A stretch of 64,000 nucleotides of DNA from Loki-b32 sp964493385 (lineage in GTDB: Archaea > Asgardarchaeota > Lokiarchaeia > Sigyniarchaeales > SOKP01), in assembly GCA_964493385.1 (NCBI GenBank), contig CAZBNW010000001.1, positions 31,979 through 95,978 of the forward strand, given 5' to 3'. The notes under the pieces are model-generated. The model was not told where the DNA came from. It did no database searches and saw nothing but the letters and a program-made list of their open reading frames with translations. Positions within the stretch are counted from its first letter, which is position 1. Each line of letters starts with the position of its first letter. Both the position numbers and the translations under genes were made by a program. Shown here piece by piece: positions 27,298 to 36,613 of this stretch.

Positions 27298-27675
27298 TTA
27301 TTTCTTTTTTGATAATTTAGTATTTAATCCGTTCCTTGCCTTTAATAGTATTTCAAGATTAGTATTTACTTTCCCAATTTTATTTACTTTATTTGGCATT
27401 TCAATGTCTTCAATAATTATTATTAATTCATCGGTTTTAGGTTTATAAAGAATATCGCCTTTTTCACCATTTGTTGTTGATTTAGCATTAGTTCCTTTAT
27501 ATATTTCTACACCAGGTAATGTCCAATATTTCTTTGAACCAAAACTAAATCTTCCTCTTAATATAAAAGGTAATTTATCAATTATTGCATCTGCCGTAAG
27601 GGGTGCTATATATCGGATAATATCACCTTCTAATGTGCCAATTCCGAATAAATCTATCTTTATTGGTACACTCAT
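27298..27675 (-). CDS. Cyclophilin-like fold protein (PF04126 type)
   Basis: A 125-residue beta-rich protein. The segments E-G-D-I-I-R-Y-I-A-P-L-T-A-D-A-I-I-D-K-L-P, then G-R, Y-W-T-L-P-G and K-G-D-I-L-Y-K-P match the small archaeal and bacterial cyclophilin-like family, which has the barrel but usually lacks prolyl-isomerase residues. The role is unknown. It forms a two-gene operon with the VTT protein. The ATG looks leaderless. Confidence 0.65.
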   Translation of the reverse strand: MSVPIKIDLFGIGTLEGDIIRYIAPLTADAIIDKLPFILRGRFSFGSKKYWTLPGVEIYKGTNAKSTTNGEKGDILYKPKTDELIIIIEDIEMPNKVNKIGKVNTNLEILLKARNGLNTKLSKKK

Positions 27676-27787
27676 ATTTTATAAATAATGTAATTTCTGA
27701 TATTTATATTATTTTAAATTAAATCTTAAAAATATTATATTTTTGTCAAAATAATTAATAAAGACTTTATTTCCATTAATAACAAGA

Positions 27788-27795
27788 TTTAAATA
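27788..27795 (+). promoter_or_regulatory. TATA box for the 27.8-kb non-coding transcript
   Basis: TTTAAATA preceded by purine-rich AACAAGA, which fits an archaeal BRE. About 26 bp downstream the sequence GGACAATAGG begins, where the terminal helix of the predicted RNA starts. No plus-strand protein gene follows for more than 3 kb, so this promoter is otherwise unexplained. Confidence 0.55.
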
Positions 27796-27817
27796 GTCAA
27801 ATTATCATATATTTATC

Positions 27818-28316
27818 TGGACAATAGGTCTGTTTTGCATTGGAATTAGATACACAATTACGGTTTGCACACCGAATTAGTTGTATACACAAATTAAACT
27901 GATCCTTAATTTCCGACAATTTTTTTTAGATTCTAAGGATTCAAAACACTCTCATTAAAATTATTCACATTTTTCATTTGTTCCTGTAGTGCTTAAAACA
28001 CACAATATAAATTATACAGAAGAAACATGATTAATTCGGCACTTTGGAGCAGGATTTAAAGTATTTCAACAAATTCTCGATTTAATTTGCACATTTTTGG
28101 AATATAAGACAACCTAACTTTAAAACTAGAACTCTAGTTGGATATTGCCGTATTTTTTTTTGATACCTGAGACATTGGGACTTGTATTGCATTAAATCGG
28201 AATTAGAATATATATAGGAGCTTTGATTTCATAATTGCTTCATTGGACTATGCCTCTTTAATTCCTTTGAATCAATTATACTTAGATTAATCGGAGCGCC
28301 TATTGTCCTCTTTTTT
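27818..28316 (+). ncRNA. Predicted ~490-nt structured non-coding RNA
   Basis: The predicted 5' end GGACAATAGG (27819-27828) is exactly complementary to CCTATTGTCC (28299-28308), which is followed at once by 13 T. The TATA box at 27788 places transcription at about 27818. Internal helices are visible. A long hairpin at 27849-27888 has CGGT/ACCG closing loop TTGCAC and pairing that continues to GATACAC. A 7-bp helix joins 27902-27908 to 27934-27940. AACTAG/CTAGTT at 28124-28139 has a four-base loop. A 9-bp helix joins 28199-28207 to 28257-28265. No open frame of note covers it. Motifs of RNase P RNA (CR I and CR V) and of the SRP S domain were sought and not found. The 3' stem and T tract are antisense to the last codons of the nucleotidyltransferase gene. 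Confidence 0.6.
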
Positions 28317-29162
28317 TTTTTTTAAGTTAGTTAAATCATCTAAATTATCAATATCAAAAAAGTGATCTTTACTTTCAATTTCAAAAGCAAAAACTTTCTT
28401 TCCATTAACAATCATATGATTTATTGTCTCCCAAACCGTTTTTACTGAAATTTTATCCTTCAATTTCAAGATTTCGTTGATAGAATCATAACTTAATGCA
28501 AAGATGGGAATAAATTGATTTAAAACATCCTTAGAAGGAATATCACTAAGTTTCACCTGAGAAATTCTTTTTAAAACGATTTCTGAACCGATTTTTTCAA
28601 CTTCAGCATTAGAAATTAATTTAATTCTTTTATGAATTCCTTTAAATGTTTTTAATCCTATATTTCTATAAAAAACAAATGGATGCTCTTGAATCAACTG
28701 ATAATTCTTAGAAATTATGAATAAAACTTCTTTCAATATGTTTAAATGAAAGATAGTATCCCCAGGGATTATTATATAGGAGTTATCAGGATTGAAGAAA
28801 GTTTTATTCTTGGTAATAGATAAGAAAGAATATAATGGCCCTAATTTATATTGATTTTCTGTATTAATTATTATCAGTTTATCTTGTAAGGAGCTATTAT
28901 TTTTTATTATTGTTGAAATAAAATCACGTATTGTATCGCCTAAATAACCTATTACTATAGCAATCTGCTTTATTTCTAAATTAATTAAATTATTAATAAT
29001 ATGATTGAGAATTGAAGTATTATTTAATATTTCGATTTTAATTAATGGTTTTGGTATGTTCTTTGTAATTTCTTTAAGTCTTGTTCCTTCTCCAGCACAT
29101 AAAATGACAATAGATAATTTTTCTTTAAAATCATTCTTTAGTAGTGACAATTCTATTCCCAT
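28287..29162 (-). CDS. Nucleotidyltransferase (sugar- or choline-phosphate type)
   Basis: A 291-residue enzyme with L-C-A-G-E-G-T-R-L and P-K-P-L-I-K-I at the N-terminus and I-P-G-D-T-I carrying the metal-binding Asp. The C-terminal half lacks the left-handed beta helix of GlmU-like enzymes. It makes an NDP-activated sugar or alcohol from NTP. The start overlaps the end of map by 32 bp, indicating translational coupling. The last eleven residues (a Lys run then E-D-N-R-R-S-D) are encoded by the complement of the non-coding RNA terminator and 3' stem, so they are probably a non-functional tail. Confidence 0.78.
   Translation of the reverse strand: MGIELSLLKNDFKEKLSIVILCAGEGTRLKEITKNIPKPLIKIEILNNTSILNHIINNLINLEIKQIAIVIGYLGDTIRDFISTIIKNNSSLQDKLIIINTENQYKLGPLYSFLSITKNKTFFNPDNSYIIIPGDTIFHLNILKEVLFIISKNYQLIQEHPFVFYRNIGLKTFKGIHKRIKLISNAEVEKIGSEIVLKRISQVKLSDIPSKDVLNQFIPIFALSYDSINEILKLKDKISVKTVWETINHMIVNGKKVFAFEIESKDHFFDIDNLDDLTNLKKKKEDNRRSD
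28311..28323 (+). terminator. Poly-T terminator of the non-coding RNA
   Basis: Thirteen T in a row directly after the closing helix strand, a standard archaeal intrinsic termination signal. On the other strand it encodes the lysine run near the C-terminus of the nucleotidyltransferase. Confidence 0.55.
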
Positions 29163-30048
29163 CCATATCTATTACAATTGTATGCTCCTCTTGAGCTACG
29201 GGTTCTTTAGATTTTTCTACTAGAATATGATATTTATCTAAAATTTTTTTTCTTATGAAAGATTCAATAGTTCTCAGTATATTATTTTTAGGTATAAGAT
29301 TATTATTTTCTATCCATCGTAGCGAAAATGGAAGGTGTCGAAAGTTTTTCTCGATTTTATTCATATATCCTAAGTGTTCATATGGCATATTTTTTTTGAT
29401 TCTTTTTACAAATCGAAATATATAGGCATTTTTCCCATTCTCGACTTTTCCTACACCAGAAGTAGCAAAAGGTTCACAAGCATATGCATCTCCTGGTTTT
29501 AATACTTGATTGTGCATTTTTTCCTTATAATTTGGAATGAAAGATCCGGCGTGTAAATTATATTGCTTTAATTCATGGCCACCCAAATTTATTATAGGGC
29601 GTAAACCTCGATTTATAATCTTTTGAGCAATGACTTCACCAAGTTCATATAATTTAGTTCCTGGATTAAATAATTCAATCGCAGCTTCAAGAGCTTCTTT
29701 TGCTGCTTCGATGTAATTTTGGAGCTTAGGATCCTCGTTGATATTAATAGTAAATGCAGAATCTGCAATATATCCGTTAAAATGTGCCCCAATATCAATT
29801 TTTAATAATCCTTTTTCTGGAACTGTAGTCTGATCATCAATTGGAGGGCTATAATGAGCAGCAATTTCATTTAAAGACATATTGATTGGAAAAGAAAGTC
29901 CACATCCGTTCTTTATTATTTCCTCTTCGCATTTATTTGCGATTTCTAAAAATGGTTCTCCTGGTTTAACTAATTTTTTTGCTAATTTTTTAGCAGCAAT
30001 AAGTCCACTTCCAGCTTTGATATAATCCTTAATATAACTATTTGTCAT
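29131..30048 (-). CDS. map: Methionine aminopeptidase, type 2
   Basis: A 305-residue enzyme that removes the initiator Met. Metal ligands are visible in order: Asp in D-I-G-A-H, Asp in A-D-S-A-F-T, His in G-G-H-E-L, Glu in C-E-P-F-A-T and Glu in Q-E-E-H-T. The roughly 60-residue helical insertion between the last His and Glu regions makes it type 2, as in archaea and eukaryotes. It lies between aspS and the nucleotidyltransferase on one strand. Confidence 0.93.
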   Translation of the reverse strand: MTNSYIKDYIKAGSGLIAAKKLAKKLVKPGEPFLEIANKCEEEIIKNGCGLSFPINMSLNEIAAHYSPPIDDQTTVPEKGLLKIDIGAHFNGYIADSAFTININEDPKLQNYIEAAKEALEAAIELFNPGTKLYELGEVIAQKIINRGLRPIINLGGHELKQYNLHAGSFIPNYKEKMHNQVLKPGDAYACEPFATSGVGKVENGKNAYIFRFVKRIKKNMPYEHLGYMNKIEKNFRHLPFSLRWIENNNLIPKNNILRTIESFIRKKILDKYHILVEKSKEPVAQEEHTIVIDMDGNRIVTTKE

Positions 30049-30081
30049 TTTTTTCGAAGATGTTATTATTAATAAATAAAA

Positions 30082-31404
30082 TTAAGGAATTAATCGATCG
30101 GGTGTTCTTGGATACATAACCGATTCCCGGATATCATCTAATCCACATAAAAGAGTTAACCATCTATCAACACCTAATCCAAATCCTGCATGTGGCGGCA
30201 TTCCATAATCAAATGCATTAAGATGTGATGTAAACGCAAGTGAGTTAAGTCCTTTTTCTTCAAGTGCTTTTACTAATTGTTCTTTATTGTGAACTCTAGT
30301 ACCTCCTGAAGTCAATTCTAACATTCCTTTTTGCAGATCAAAGGATTCACTGTATTTATGATTTTTTGAGGGCATAATGTAAAAAGGTTTAATAGACATT
30401 GGCCAATGAGTAATATAATAATATTCAGTTAGTTCTTCACCTAATTTCCTATAAGCCTCAGTAGAAATGTCTTCTCCGAATTCAATGTTCAATCTAAATT
30501 TTTTATTAATTAAATCAATGATTTCTTCATACTTATATCTTGGAAAAGGAATGTCTGGTACGATTGTTTTATTTTCCATTTCTAAATATTTTAATGCTGA
30601 TATTTGATTCTCTCTTATATCTTTAATGACAGTATGAACCATTTCCTCCAATATTTTAAGAATATCTTCCATTGTTGAAAATGCCATTTCTACGTCTAAA
30701 GTAAAAATCTCACATAAATGTCTTTTTGTGCGGCTTTTTTCAGCTCTAAAACAATCACTTATTTCAAAAACCTTTTCATATACTCCGCTCAATTGTTCTT
30801 TATATAATTGAGCAGATTGAGTAAGAAATGCTTCTTTTTCAAAGTATATAATAGGAAATAACTCAGTACCTCCTTCTGTTGCAGACCCTATAATTTTGGG
30901 TGTTGTTATCTCAGTAAAATCTCTTTCAAATAAAAATTTCCTAATAGATCTAAGCAATTCTCCTCTAATCTCAAACACAGCTTGATTTTTAAGGGATCTT
31001 AGATCTAAAGCTCTATTATTCAATCTTAGATCTAACTCTGAGATAGTTTCTCCTGTCATATCTATAGGAAGCTTATCAGGTGTAGTATTTAATATTTTTA
31101 TTTCAGTAGGAATAATTTCAATTCCTCCTGGTGCTTCATTGAACGCTTTTACAATTCCCTTTACCATTATGCAATATTGATATCCAACTTTTGCTTTTTC
31201 AAACACCTCATCAGAAACAACTCCCTTTTTTAAGGTTATTTGGCGTTCTCCATATTTATCTTGAAGAGATATAAATTTTAAACCTCCAAGATCCCTGTAA
31301 TTTCGAACCCATCCACCTAAAATGACTTCTTTATTCACTAAATCTGTTGTTACATCTTTCGTGAAATAGATTTTTCTCCAATTATCCAAATTGTCAAGTG
31401 GCAA
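30082..31404 (-). CDS. aspS: Aspartyl-tRNA synthetase, archaeal type
   Basis: A 440-residue class IIb synthetase. An N-terminal OB fold binds the anticodon (G-G-W-V-R-N-Y-R-D-L-G-G). The catalytic domain has I-T-T-P-K-I-I and A-T-E-G-G-T-E-L-F-P, motif 2 F-R-A-E-K-S-R-T-K-R-H-L, and motif 3 G-F-G-L-G-V-D-R-W ending R-T-P-D-R. Length and lack of the bacterial GAD insertion are archaeal/eukaryotic. Many archaeal enzymes also charge tRNA-Asn for the amidotransferase route; that cannot be decided here. The start is TTG 31404. Confidence 0.88.
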   Translation of the reverse strand: MPLDNLDNWRKIYFTKDVTTDLVNKEVILGGWVRNYRDLGGLKFISLQDKYGERQITLKKGVVSDEVFEKAKVGYQYCIMVKGIVKAFNEAPGGIEIIPTEIKILNTTPDKLPIDMTGETISELDLRLNNRALDLRSLKNQAVFEIRGELLRSIRKFLFERDFTEITTPKIIGSATEGGTELFPIIYFEKEAFLTQSAQLYKEQLSGVYEKVFEISDCFRAEKSRTKRHLCEIFTLDVEMAFSTMEDILKILEEMVHTVIKDIRENQISALKYLEMENKTIVPDIPFPRYKYEEIIDLINKKFRLNIEFGEDISTEAYRKLGEELTEYYYITHWPMSIKPFYIMPSKNHKYSESFDLQKGMLELTSGGTRVHNKEQLVKALEEKGLNSLAFTSHLNAFDYGMPPHAGFGLGVDRWLTLLCGLDDIRESVMYPRTPDRLIP

Positions 31405-31486
31405 CTTATAAACTCTTAAAATTTTCTCGAATATATTTTTTAAAATTAAAGTAAAAATAAAATTTTTGCCATCTTATCTTATATTT

Positions 31487-32974
31487 ATGGTAAATTTGAA
31501 ATGGAAAGGAAAATTGAATAGAAAAGATATTCTTTCAAAAATATATGAAACTACACCTTTCCATATTCTTGATATTTATCCGTCTATCAGTATTAACACT
31601 AAATCGGAACAAAACTGGCAAAACTTATTGATTTGGGGAGAAAACAAGGCAGTAATGAATTCATTGTTAGAAAAATTCAAAAATAAAATCCATCTTATAT
31701 ATATTGATCCTCCGTTTGCTACAGGAGGAGATTTCAATCTTAAGATTCAAATAGGAGAAGTTGGAAAATATGTGGATGAAATTGCCTATAGAGATAAGTG
31801 GGGACAGGGATTAGACGATTATTTGGACTTTTTACATGAAAGGCTTATTATAATGAAAGAGTTGTTAGCACATAATGGTTCTATATACATACATTTAGAT
31901 TGGCATATATCTCATTATATAAAAATAATAATGGATGAGATTTTTGGAATTGAAAATTTTAGGAACGAGATAATATGGGCATATCCCGCCGCTTCAGTTA
32001 AAACAAGACGATTTTTTATGAGATCTTACGATACAATTCTTTTCTATTCAAAATCTGATGATTATATTTTTAATGATGATCCTAAAATATACCAAGAATT
32101 TTCTGATCGAGTCAAAAATGCATTAAAGAAAGATGATAAAGGTATATATTATTATAGAGGTGGAAGTCATAATGGAAAAAAGTTGTCTAGGAAAGTATAT
32201 ATAGAAAAGGAAGGAATCTTTCCTAGAGATGTTTGGAATGATATTCCTTATATCAGGGCGAATACTTCAGAATATCAAGGTTTTTCTACCCAAAAACCAG
32301 AACGTCTTTTAAAAAGAATTATTTTAGCATCAACAAATAAAGGCGATCTTGTAGTGGATTTTTTTTCTGGCTCAGGTACTACCCTAGCTGTAGCAGAAAA
32401 ACTTGGAAGACATTGGATTGGATGTGATTCAAATAAACTTGCGATTCATATGACAAGGAAAAGAATTCTTAACTTAAATAAAAGTAATGATATTTTAAAT
32501 TGGAAAAAGATGTATAATAAAGATCCTCAATCTTTCAAAATTTTATGTATTGAAAAGAACGATAAATTAAATTCAATACCCAATGGGTTTTTGTCTAAGG
32601 ATATTCAGCATGAAAACGGATTCCAAATTAAAGAAATCCCGGATTTGAACGTAAAAATCCATCAAAATAATAATAAAATTATGGTAGAATTACTTGATTA
32701 CATAATACCCTTTACCCATTTGATATCTGAGAAAGTTAAAGGAAATATAAAATCATTCTCAGATTGGATTGATTATTGGGCTATTGATTTTAATTCCCAA
32801 AATAAAATTTTTAAAAATATGTGGTTTTCTTACAGAACTCCAAAAATCAGGACATTGACATTAAAATCAGACTCATATCACTATGATAAGCGAGGAAATT
32901 ATAATATTTTAATAAAAGTAATTGACATTTTTGGAATTGAATCTATGAAATCATATAAAATTAAAATTATTTAA
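31487..32974 (+). CDS. DNA adenine methyltransferase, beta class (Mod-like)
   Basis: A 495-residue methyltransferase. Catalytic motif IV D-P-P-F (74-77) comes before the SAM-binding motif I D-F-F-S-G-S-G-T-T (about 293), the order of beta-class N6-adenine or N4-cytosine enzymes such as type III Mod. The region between the motifs probably recognises the target, and the last 170 residues form an extra beta-rich domain. No restriction subunit is adjacent, so it looks like an orphan methylase. It starts at ATG 31487; its 3' end overlaps convergent truD by 8 bp. Confidence 0.85.
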   Translation: MVNLKWKGKLNRKDILSKIYETTPFHILDIYPSISINTKSEQNWQNLLIWGENKAVMNSLLEKFKNKIHLIYIDPPFATGGDFNLKIQIGEVGKYVDEIAYRDKWGQGLDDYLDFLHERLIIMKELLAHNGSIYIHLDWHISHYIKIIMDEIFGIENFRNEIIWAYPAASVKTRRFFMRSYDTILFYSKSDDYIFNDDPKIYQEFSDRVKNALKKDDKGIYYYRGGSHNGKKLSRKVYIEKEGIFPRDVWNDIPYIRANTSEYQGFSTQKPERLLKRIILASTNKGDLVVDFFSGSGTTLAVAEKLGRHWIGCDSNKLAIHMTRKRILNLNKSNDILNWKKMYNKDPQSFKILCIEKNDKLNSIPNGFLSKDIQHENGFQIKEIPDLNVKIHQNNNKIMVELLDYIIPFTHLISEKVKGNIKSFSDWIDYWAIDFNSQNKIFKNMWFSYRTPKIRTLTLKSDSYHYDKRGNYNILIKVIDIFGIESMKSYKIKII

Positions 32975-34352
32975 TGAGTTCTCTAATTAATATTGTTGCA
33001 TAACTTCCCTTTTGAAGAGAAAATTCCAATTTAATTTTTTTCTTTTCAGGATTAAGTTCATCATCAGTCAATTCTAACATTTTTAGCGCAGTGGGTTTAG
33101 TTATCATTGCTCTAATAGAACCTTTAAATTCTTGGCTAATAGGGAGTTTATTATTAAATATGTTTTTGTCCATGTTTTCTTGCTTTGCAATTTCTTCGAA
33201 TAATAGTTTCATTAATGGAAATTCATCTAAATTTGTATTGATACCAATAATAGGTATTATTAAAACAGCTCGATTTAGGTTTAATGCTTTCTTCAAATAC
33301 CTATCATAGGAACCCCCATAAATGTATTTTACTTTTGTTATATTTCCATTAAAGTCATCTAATATACTAATGACATCACCTTTTATAGGCTTAAATAAAG
33401 GAAAGCCTTTCTGCACTCTTATTGAAAGCATCTTATTAAATAAATAAGATTGAAAGGAACTGATTAATAATGTTTTTAAATCAGAGGATAAAGTATTAAT
33501 ACTACCTTCATAATCGTCTGGGTGTTCAATTAAATAATGGATCATATTTCTTTCGTATTGTAGACTTTTTGGAAAATTTTCATACGCTTTCTCAAGATTT
33601 CCGGTATTTCTAAATTCTCTCCTAGCCAATTTTGATTCTAGAGACTCAGTTGAATAAGTTGTTGATACAGATTCTTCAAATCCTTTCTTAAAATTACCTT
33701 CAAGAAGACAACGTCCAACAATATGAGAATTAGGTCTATAGTTTCCAAATCTTTGAAGTCCAAAATAGTTAGGAAATCCGTAAGTGTTTAAAAAATTTAA
33801 ATATTTCTCTATTTTACTTTTTAGCTTCTTATTATAGATTATATTTCTTAGTATTATTGCAAAATTATTTCCCCAATGGCTTCCTAATTTAACAGATTTT
33901 TTAGTTGGATATACGTTTCTAATGAAAATGTCTTTTAATTTTATATTCTTTAATTTTTTGATGTAATCTCCTTTTATAGAGATTTTTTGAGCCGAAATGG
34001 AAAATTTATCTTTTAAGCCAGAATAATTGATTGAATTATAAGGAATTTTTAAAACTTTACTAATCTGTCTTAAGGCTTCAAATGTATCTTTATTAATTTT
34101 TATTAAATTAAATGTTGTATATTTATCCTTTAGCTCTTCAGAAAAAGGGTGAGTTTTATAATCTTCTTTAATGTCAATGATCTTTCCATTATTATTAATC
34201 TCTCTTACAATAAAATCCTTGAATTTTTTCTTATATTCTCCTCCTATTCCCTTAATTTTATGTGTAGCAAAAACTTCAATTCCTACAAACTTTTCTACTT
34301 CTCTTTCATTATTTTCCCTAAAAGAATAAGTATCCTTTTCTTGTTCAGACAA
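32967..34352 (-). CDS. truD: tRNA pseudouridine synthase TruD
   Basis: A 461-residue enzyme making pseudouridine at tRNA position 13. The catalytic Asp115 is in S-G-L-K-D-K, N-Y-F-G-L-Q-R-F-G is the family hallmark, and a TRUD insertion domain lies in the middle. It probably begins at TTG 34352 (M-S-E-Q-E-K). It lies immediately downstream of pth2 on the same strand, 23 bp apart, so the two are likely one transcript. Confidence 0.92.
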   Translation of the reverse strand: MSEQEKDTYSFRENNEREVEKFVGIEVFATHKIKGIGGEYKKKFKDFIVREINNNGKIIDIKEDYKTHPFSEELKDKYTTFNLIKINKDTFEALRQISKVLKIPYNSINYSGLKDKFSISAQKISIKGDYIKKLKNIKLKDIFIRNVYPTKKSVKLGSHWGNNFAIILRNIIYNKKLKSKIEKYLNFLNTYGFPNYFGLQRFGNYRPNSHIVGRCLLEGNFKKGFEESVSTTYSTESLESKLARREFRNTGNLEKAYENFPKSLQYERNMIHYLIEHPDDYEGSINTLSSDLKTLLISSFQSYLFNKMLSIRVQKGFPLFKPIKGDVISILDDFNGNITKVKYIYGGSYDRYLKKALNLNRAVLIIPIIGINTNLDEFPLMKLLFEEIAKQENMDKNIFNNKLPISQEFKGSIRAMITKPTALKMLELTDDELNPEKKKIKLEFSLQKGSYATILIRELIK

Positions 34353-34375
34353 TTTTTTAGCCTATAGTTTTACTA

Positions 34376-34732
34376 TTATAATAATTTTAAATCTCCAGTT
34401 ATTTTATCAATCTCTGTTGATAAGGTAGGACCAATACCAACTGCAGTTGTCGTACCAGGCGGTAATTGAGTTAAGCCGGCATCATTGACAATGAAATATG
34501 GAAGTTTATTAGATTCAAGTTTAAGTACAATTTCTTTTAATTGTTCTATACTTTGTATTTTAAGGACAACCTTTTTCTGGCCTGAATTTTTCCAATTCTT
34601 CCAAATATTCTTATTCTGGACACGTACTAAATCTGAAGCTGAAACACTCGCATGAGAGGATTGAGCACATTTTTTGCCAGTGCTCATTTTTAAATCTGTT
34701 CTTATTAAAATGACTTGTTTATATTCGTCCAC
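34376..34732 (-). CDS. pth2: Peptidyl-tRNA hydrolase, Pth2 type
   Basis: A 118-residue protein with the Pth2 pattern: R-T-D-L-K-M-S-T-G-K-K-C-A-Q-S-S-H-A-S, D-A-G-L-T-Q-L and T-T-T-A-V-G-I-G-P. It recycles peptidyl-tRNA released from stalled ribosomes. It starts at GTG 34732 and is upstream of truD. Confidence 0.93.
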   Translation of the reverse strand: MDEYKQVILIRTDLKMSTGKKCAQSSHASVSASDLVRVQNKNIWKNWKNSGQKKVVLKIQSIEQLKEIVLKLESNKLPYFIVNDAGLTQLPPGTTTAVGIGPTLSTEIDKITGDLKLL

Positions 34733-34779
34733 GGTAAATCTATTAAATATTAAGAAATTAGCTAATTAAATATTACTAA

Positions 34780-35295
34780 TTATTGAAATTCTACTCTAGT
34801 AATATTTCCTGTTAATTCATATATCAGTTCTTCAAGTTCTTCTTTAGTGAATAAAATTTTATCCTTATCCTCTTCCCAAATAACAGCCCTGAATTGAATA
34901 TCACCAGTAGCTAAAAAGATTTCATTTAATGAAACTAATTTTGCACTTGGGGCAATTAATGCTTCTACTACCGGACGTGGTTTATTTGTTTTTTCAATTA
35001 ATATTAATTCATCAATTTCATATGTTTCTTTAATCCATGTTTCTAATTCTGGAGTTATTTTCAATTTATCCTTTTTCCCTACCACTAATATTACTACATC
35101 TTCATAATCAATCGCTTTGTGAAATGAAACATCCTTAAGAAAAGTAAATTGTTCTTCTTTTTCCTCCAATTGAATAAGATCTTTTGCTAAATCTATCTCA
35201 AATTTAGTTACTTCTCCAGCATCAAGTCTAGCTTGACAATTGGTACATAAAAAGCCAGAATTTATACATGTCTTATCTGCTGGAAGAACTTTCAT
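34780..35295 (-). CDS. Archaeal NusA-like transcription/translation factor
   Basis: A 171-residue protein. An N-terminal knuckle with Cys10, Cys17 and Cys20 (C-I-N-S-G-F-L-C-T-N-C) is followed by E-I-D-L-A-K and strands with V-V-I-L-V-V-G-K-K, where archaeal NusA-like proteins have a KH-type domain. Here the G-x-x-G loop reads V-G-K-K-D-K-L and is not canonical. The C-terminal part carries L-I-A-P. It is probably an RNA-binding elongation or translation factor. It precedes pth2 and truD on the same strand. Confidence 0.6.
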   Translation of the reverse strand: MKVLPADKTCINSGFLCTNCQARLDAGEVTKFEIDLAKDLIQLEEKEEQFTFLKDVSFHKAIDYEDVVILVVGKKDKLKITPELETWIKETYEIDELILIEKTNKPRPVVEALIAPSAKLVSLNEIFLATGDIQFRAVIWEEDKDKILFTKEELEELIYELTGNITRVEFQ

Positions 35296-35529
35296 TAGGT
35301 TTAAACCAGATTAAACATATCAAGTTTTGTATAATTCTATTATATCGTATTGATATACCGTATTGTAATTGATATCTATTAAAAATGGTTAATTAATTTT
35401 TTTATAAAGATTCTTAAATTTTATATTTAAAAGAGATTATATTCTAAAATTTAGAACAATCTTTAAATAAAAAGATAAAAAATCAAAAAATATTTCTTAT
35501 TTTAAATTTAGAAACTTTAATCATAAACC

Positions 35530-36441
35530 CTATAATAGAATTTCATTTATCTCTTGCTCTATCATTAATATCTCTTTAATTGATTGTTTAAACTCATCTT
35601 TAGGAACTTTACTCCTGTTGAGTAATGTTTTTGTAAGGGTTTTATATTTTGATATAAGATGAGACTCTGCAAAATTTTCAAGTTTTAAACAAAATGAATA
35701 AAGATATGAATAAGTTTCTGCATATTTAGAATATTCTAAAGACTCTTTAACCCTATTCAAATAATATTTCAATCTTAACTTTCGATCTTCAATCTCATCT
35801 TTAAGGGATTTAGCTTCCGTTTGATACACGATAAATTTCTCATCATCTCTAAGTTTCTCAGAGATCTCAATTAATTTCCTTGAAATTTCATACTTTTTAA
35901 TAAAATTATCTTCAGTTAAATAACTAACTCTGAGTTCTTCTCTTTCTTTTAATAAATCTTCTCTTAACTGCTCAGATAATGTGCCTTTTTGGTCCCATAT
36001 CGATTTTAAAATTGTACTCTGGTCAGCAGTTAGAGATGATCCTGCTATTAGTTTTTTATCTGAAAGAATTAGTTGTATAATTTTTAAATCAAACATTTCT
36101 AGTCTTTCTGGTTTACGATCCCAATTAACAAATAAATCTTGATGACCAAGTACAATTGTATTTATTTCAGGGATTAATTTTTGGACTTCTTTTATATCGT
36201 CCTTATCGGTAATAATGACTAGGTCTGATAATATTTCAGGTATTCGTGTAATTAATACAAAATATTCTCCCAATTCAATTGTATTTAACGATTCTGTACT
36301 GCTTTCAGTAAGTTCTGATACAAAAGTCTGCAACGCTGAAAAAAAAGAATCAAACATTTCTAATTTTTCATCACTTTGAAAATTCTTATTGTACATAAGA
36401 TCTTTTGAACTAGTCTGAAAAATATATAATGCTTGAATCAT
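35530..36441 (-). CDS. Longin-like protein with coiled-coil C-terminus
   Basis: The first 115 residues follow the Asgard longin pattern: an opening beta strand I-Q-A-L-Y-I-F, a helix M-F-D-S-F-F-S-A-L-Q-T-F-V-S-E-L, strands I-E-L-G-E-Y-F-V-L-I-T-R and L-V-I-I-T-D-K-D, and a second helix up to G-H-Q-D-L-F. The remaining 190 residues are charged helices with coiled-coil character. Longin domains in eukaryotes sit in SNAREs, adaptor complexes and GTPase regulators. The coiled-coil extension here could serve oligomerisation or partner binding. The gene is alone on its strand between intergenic gaps of about 235 bp. Confidence 0.6.
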   Translation of the reverse strand: MIQALYIFQTSSKDLMYNKNFQSDEKLEMFDSFFSALQTFVSELTESSTESLNTIELGEYFVLITRIPEILSDLVIITDKDDIKEVQKLIPEINTIVLGHQDLFVNWDRKPERLEMFDLKIIQLILSDKKLIAGSSLTADQSTILKSIWDQKGTLSEQLREDLLKEREELRVSYLTEDNFIKKYEISRKLIEISEKLRDDEKFIVYQTEAKSLKDEIEDRKLRLKYYLNRVKESLEYSKYAETYSYLYSFCLKLENFAESHLISKYKTLTKTLLNRSKVPKDEFKQSIKEILMIEQEINEILL

Positions 36442-36613
36442 CGTTAAATTATCTTGATTTTATAATATTAAAATATTTGTTTTTTTTCTAAGTTTCTTAT
36501 CATCTACTTTATGATTAAAATAAAAGTAAAATAATTTATAATTAACTTTTTCAAAAAACTAAGGTTTAAAGTATATTATCTTCTTTTCTGTAGTTTTATT
36601 TTCATATGACTTT

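Noticed and set aside
27818..28316. RNase P RNA or SRP RNA as identity of the long non-coding RNA
   Set aside because: An ACAGAA string occurs near 28016, but the neighbouring conserved P4 sequences and a CR I match are missing, and no GGAAG/AGCAGCC-type SRP loop is present.
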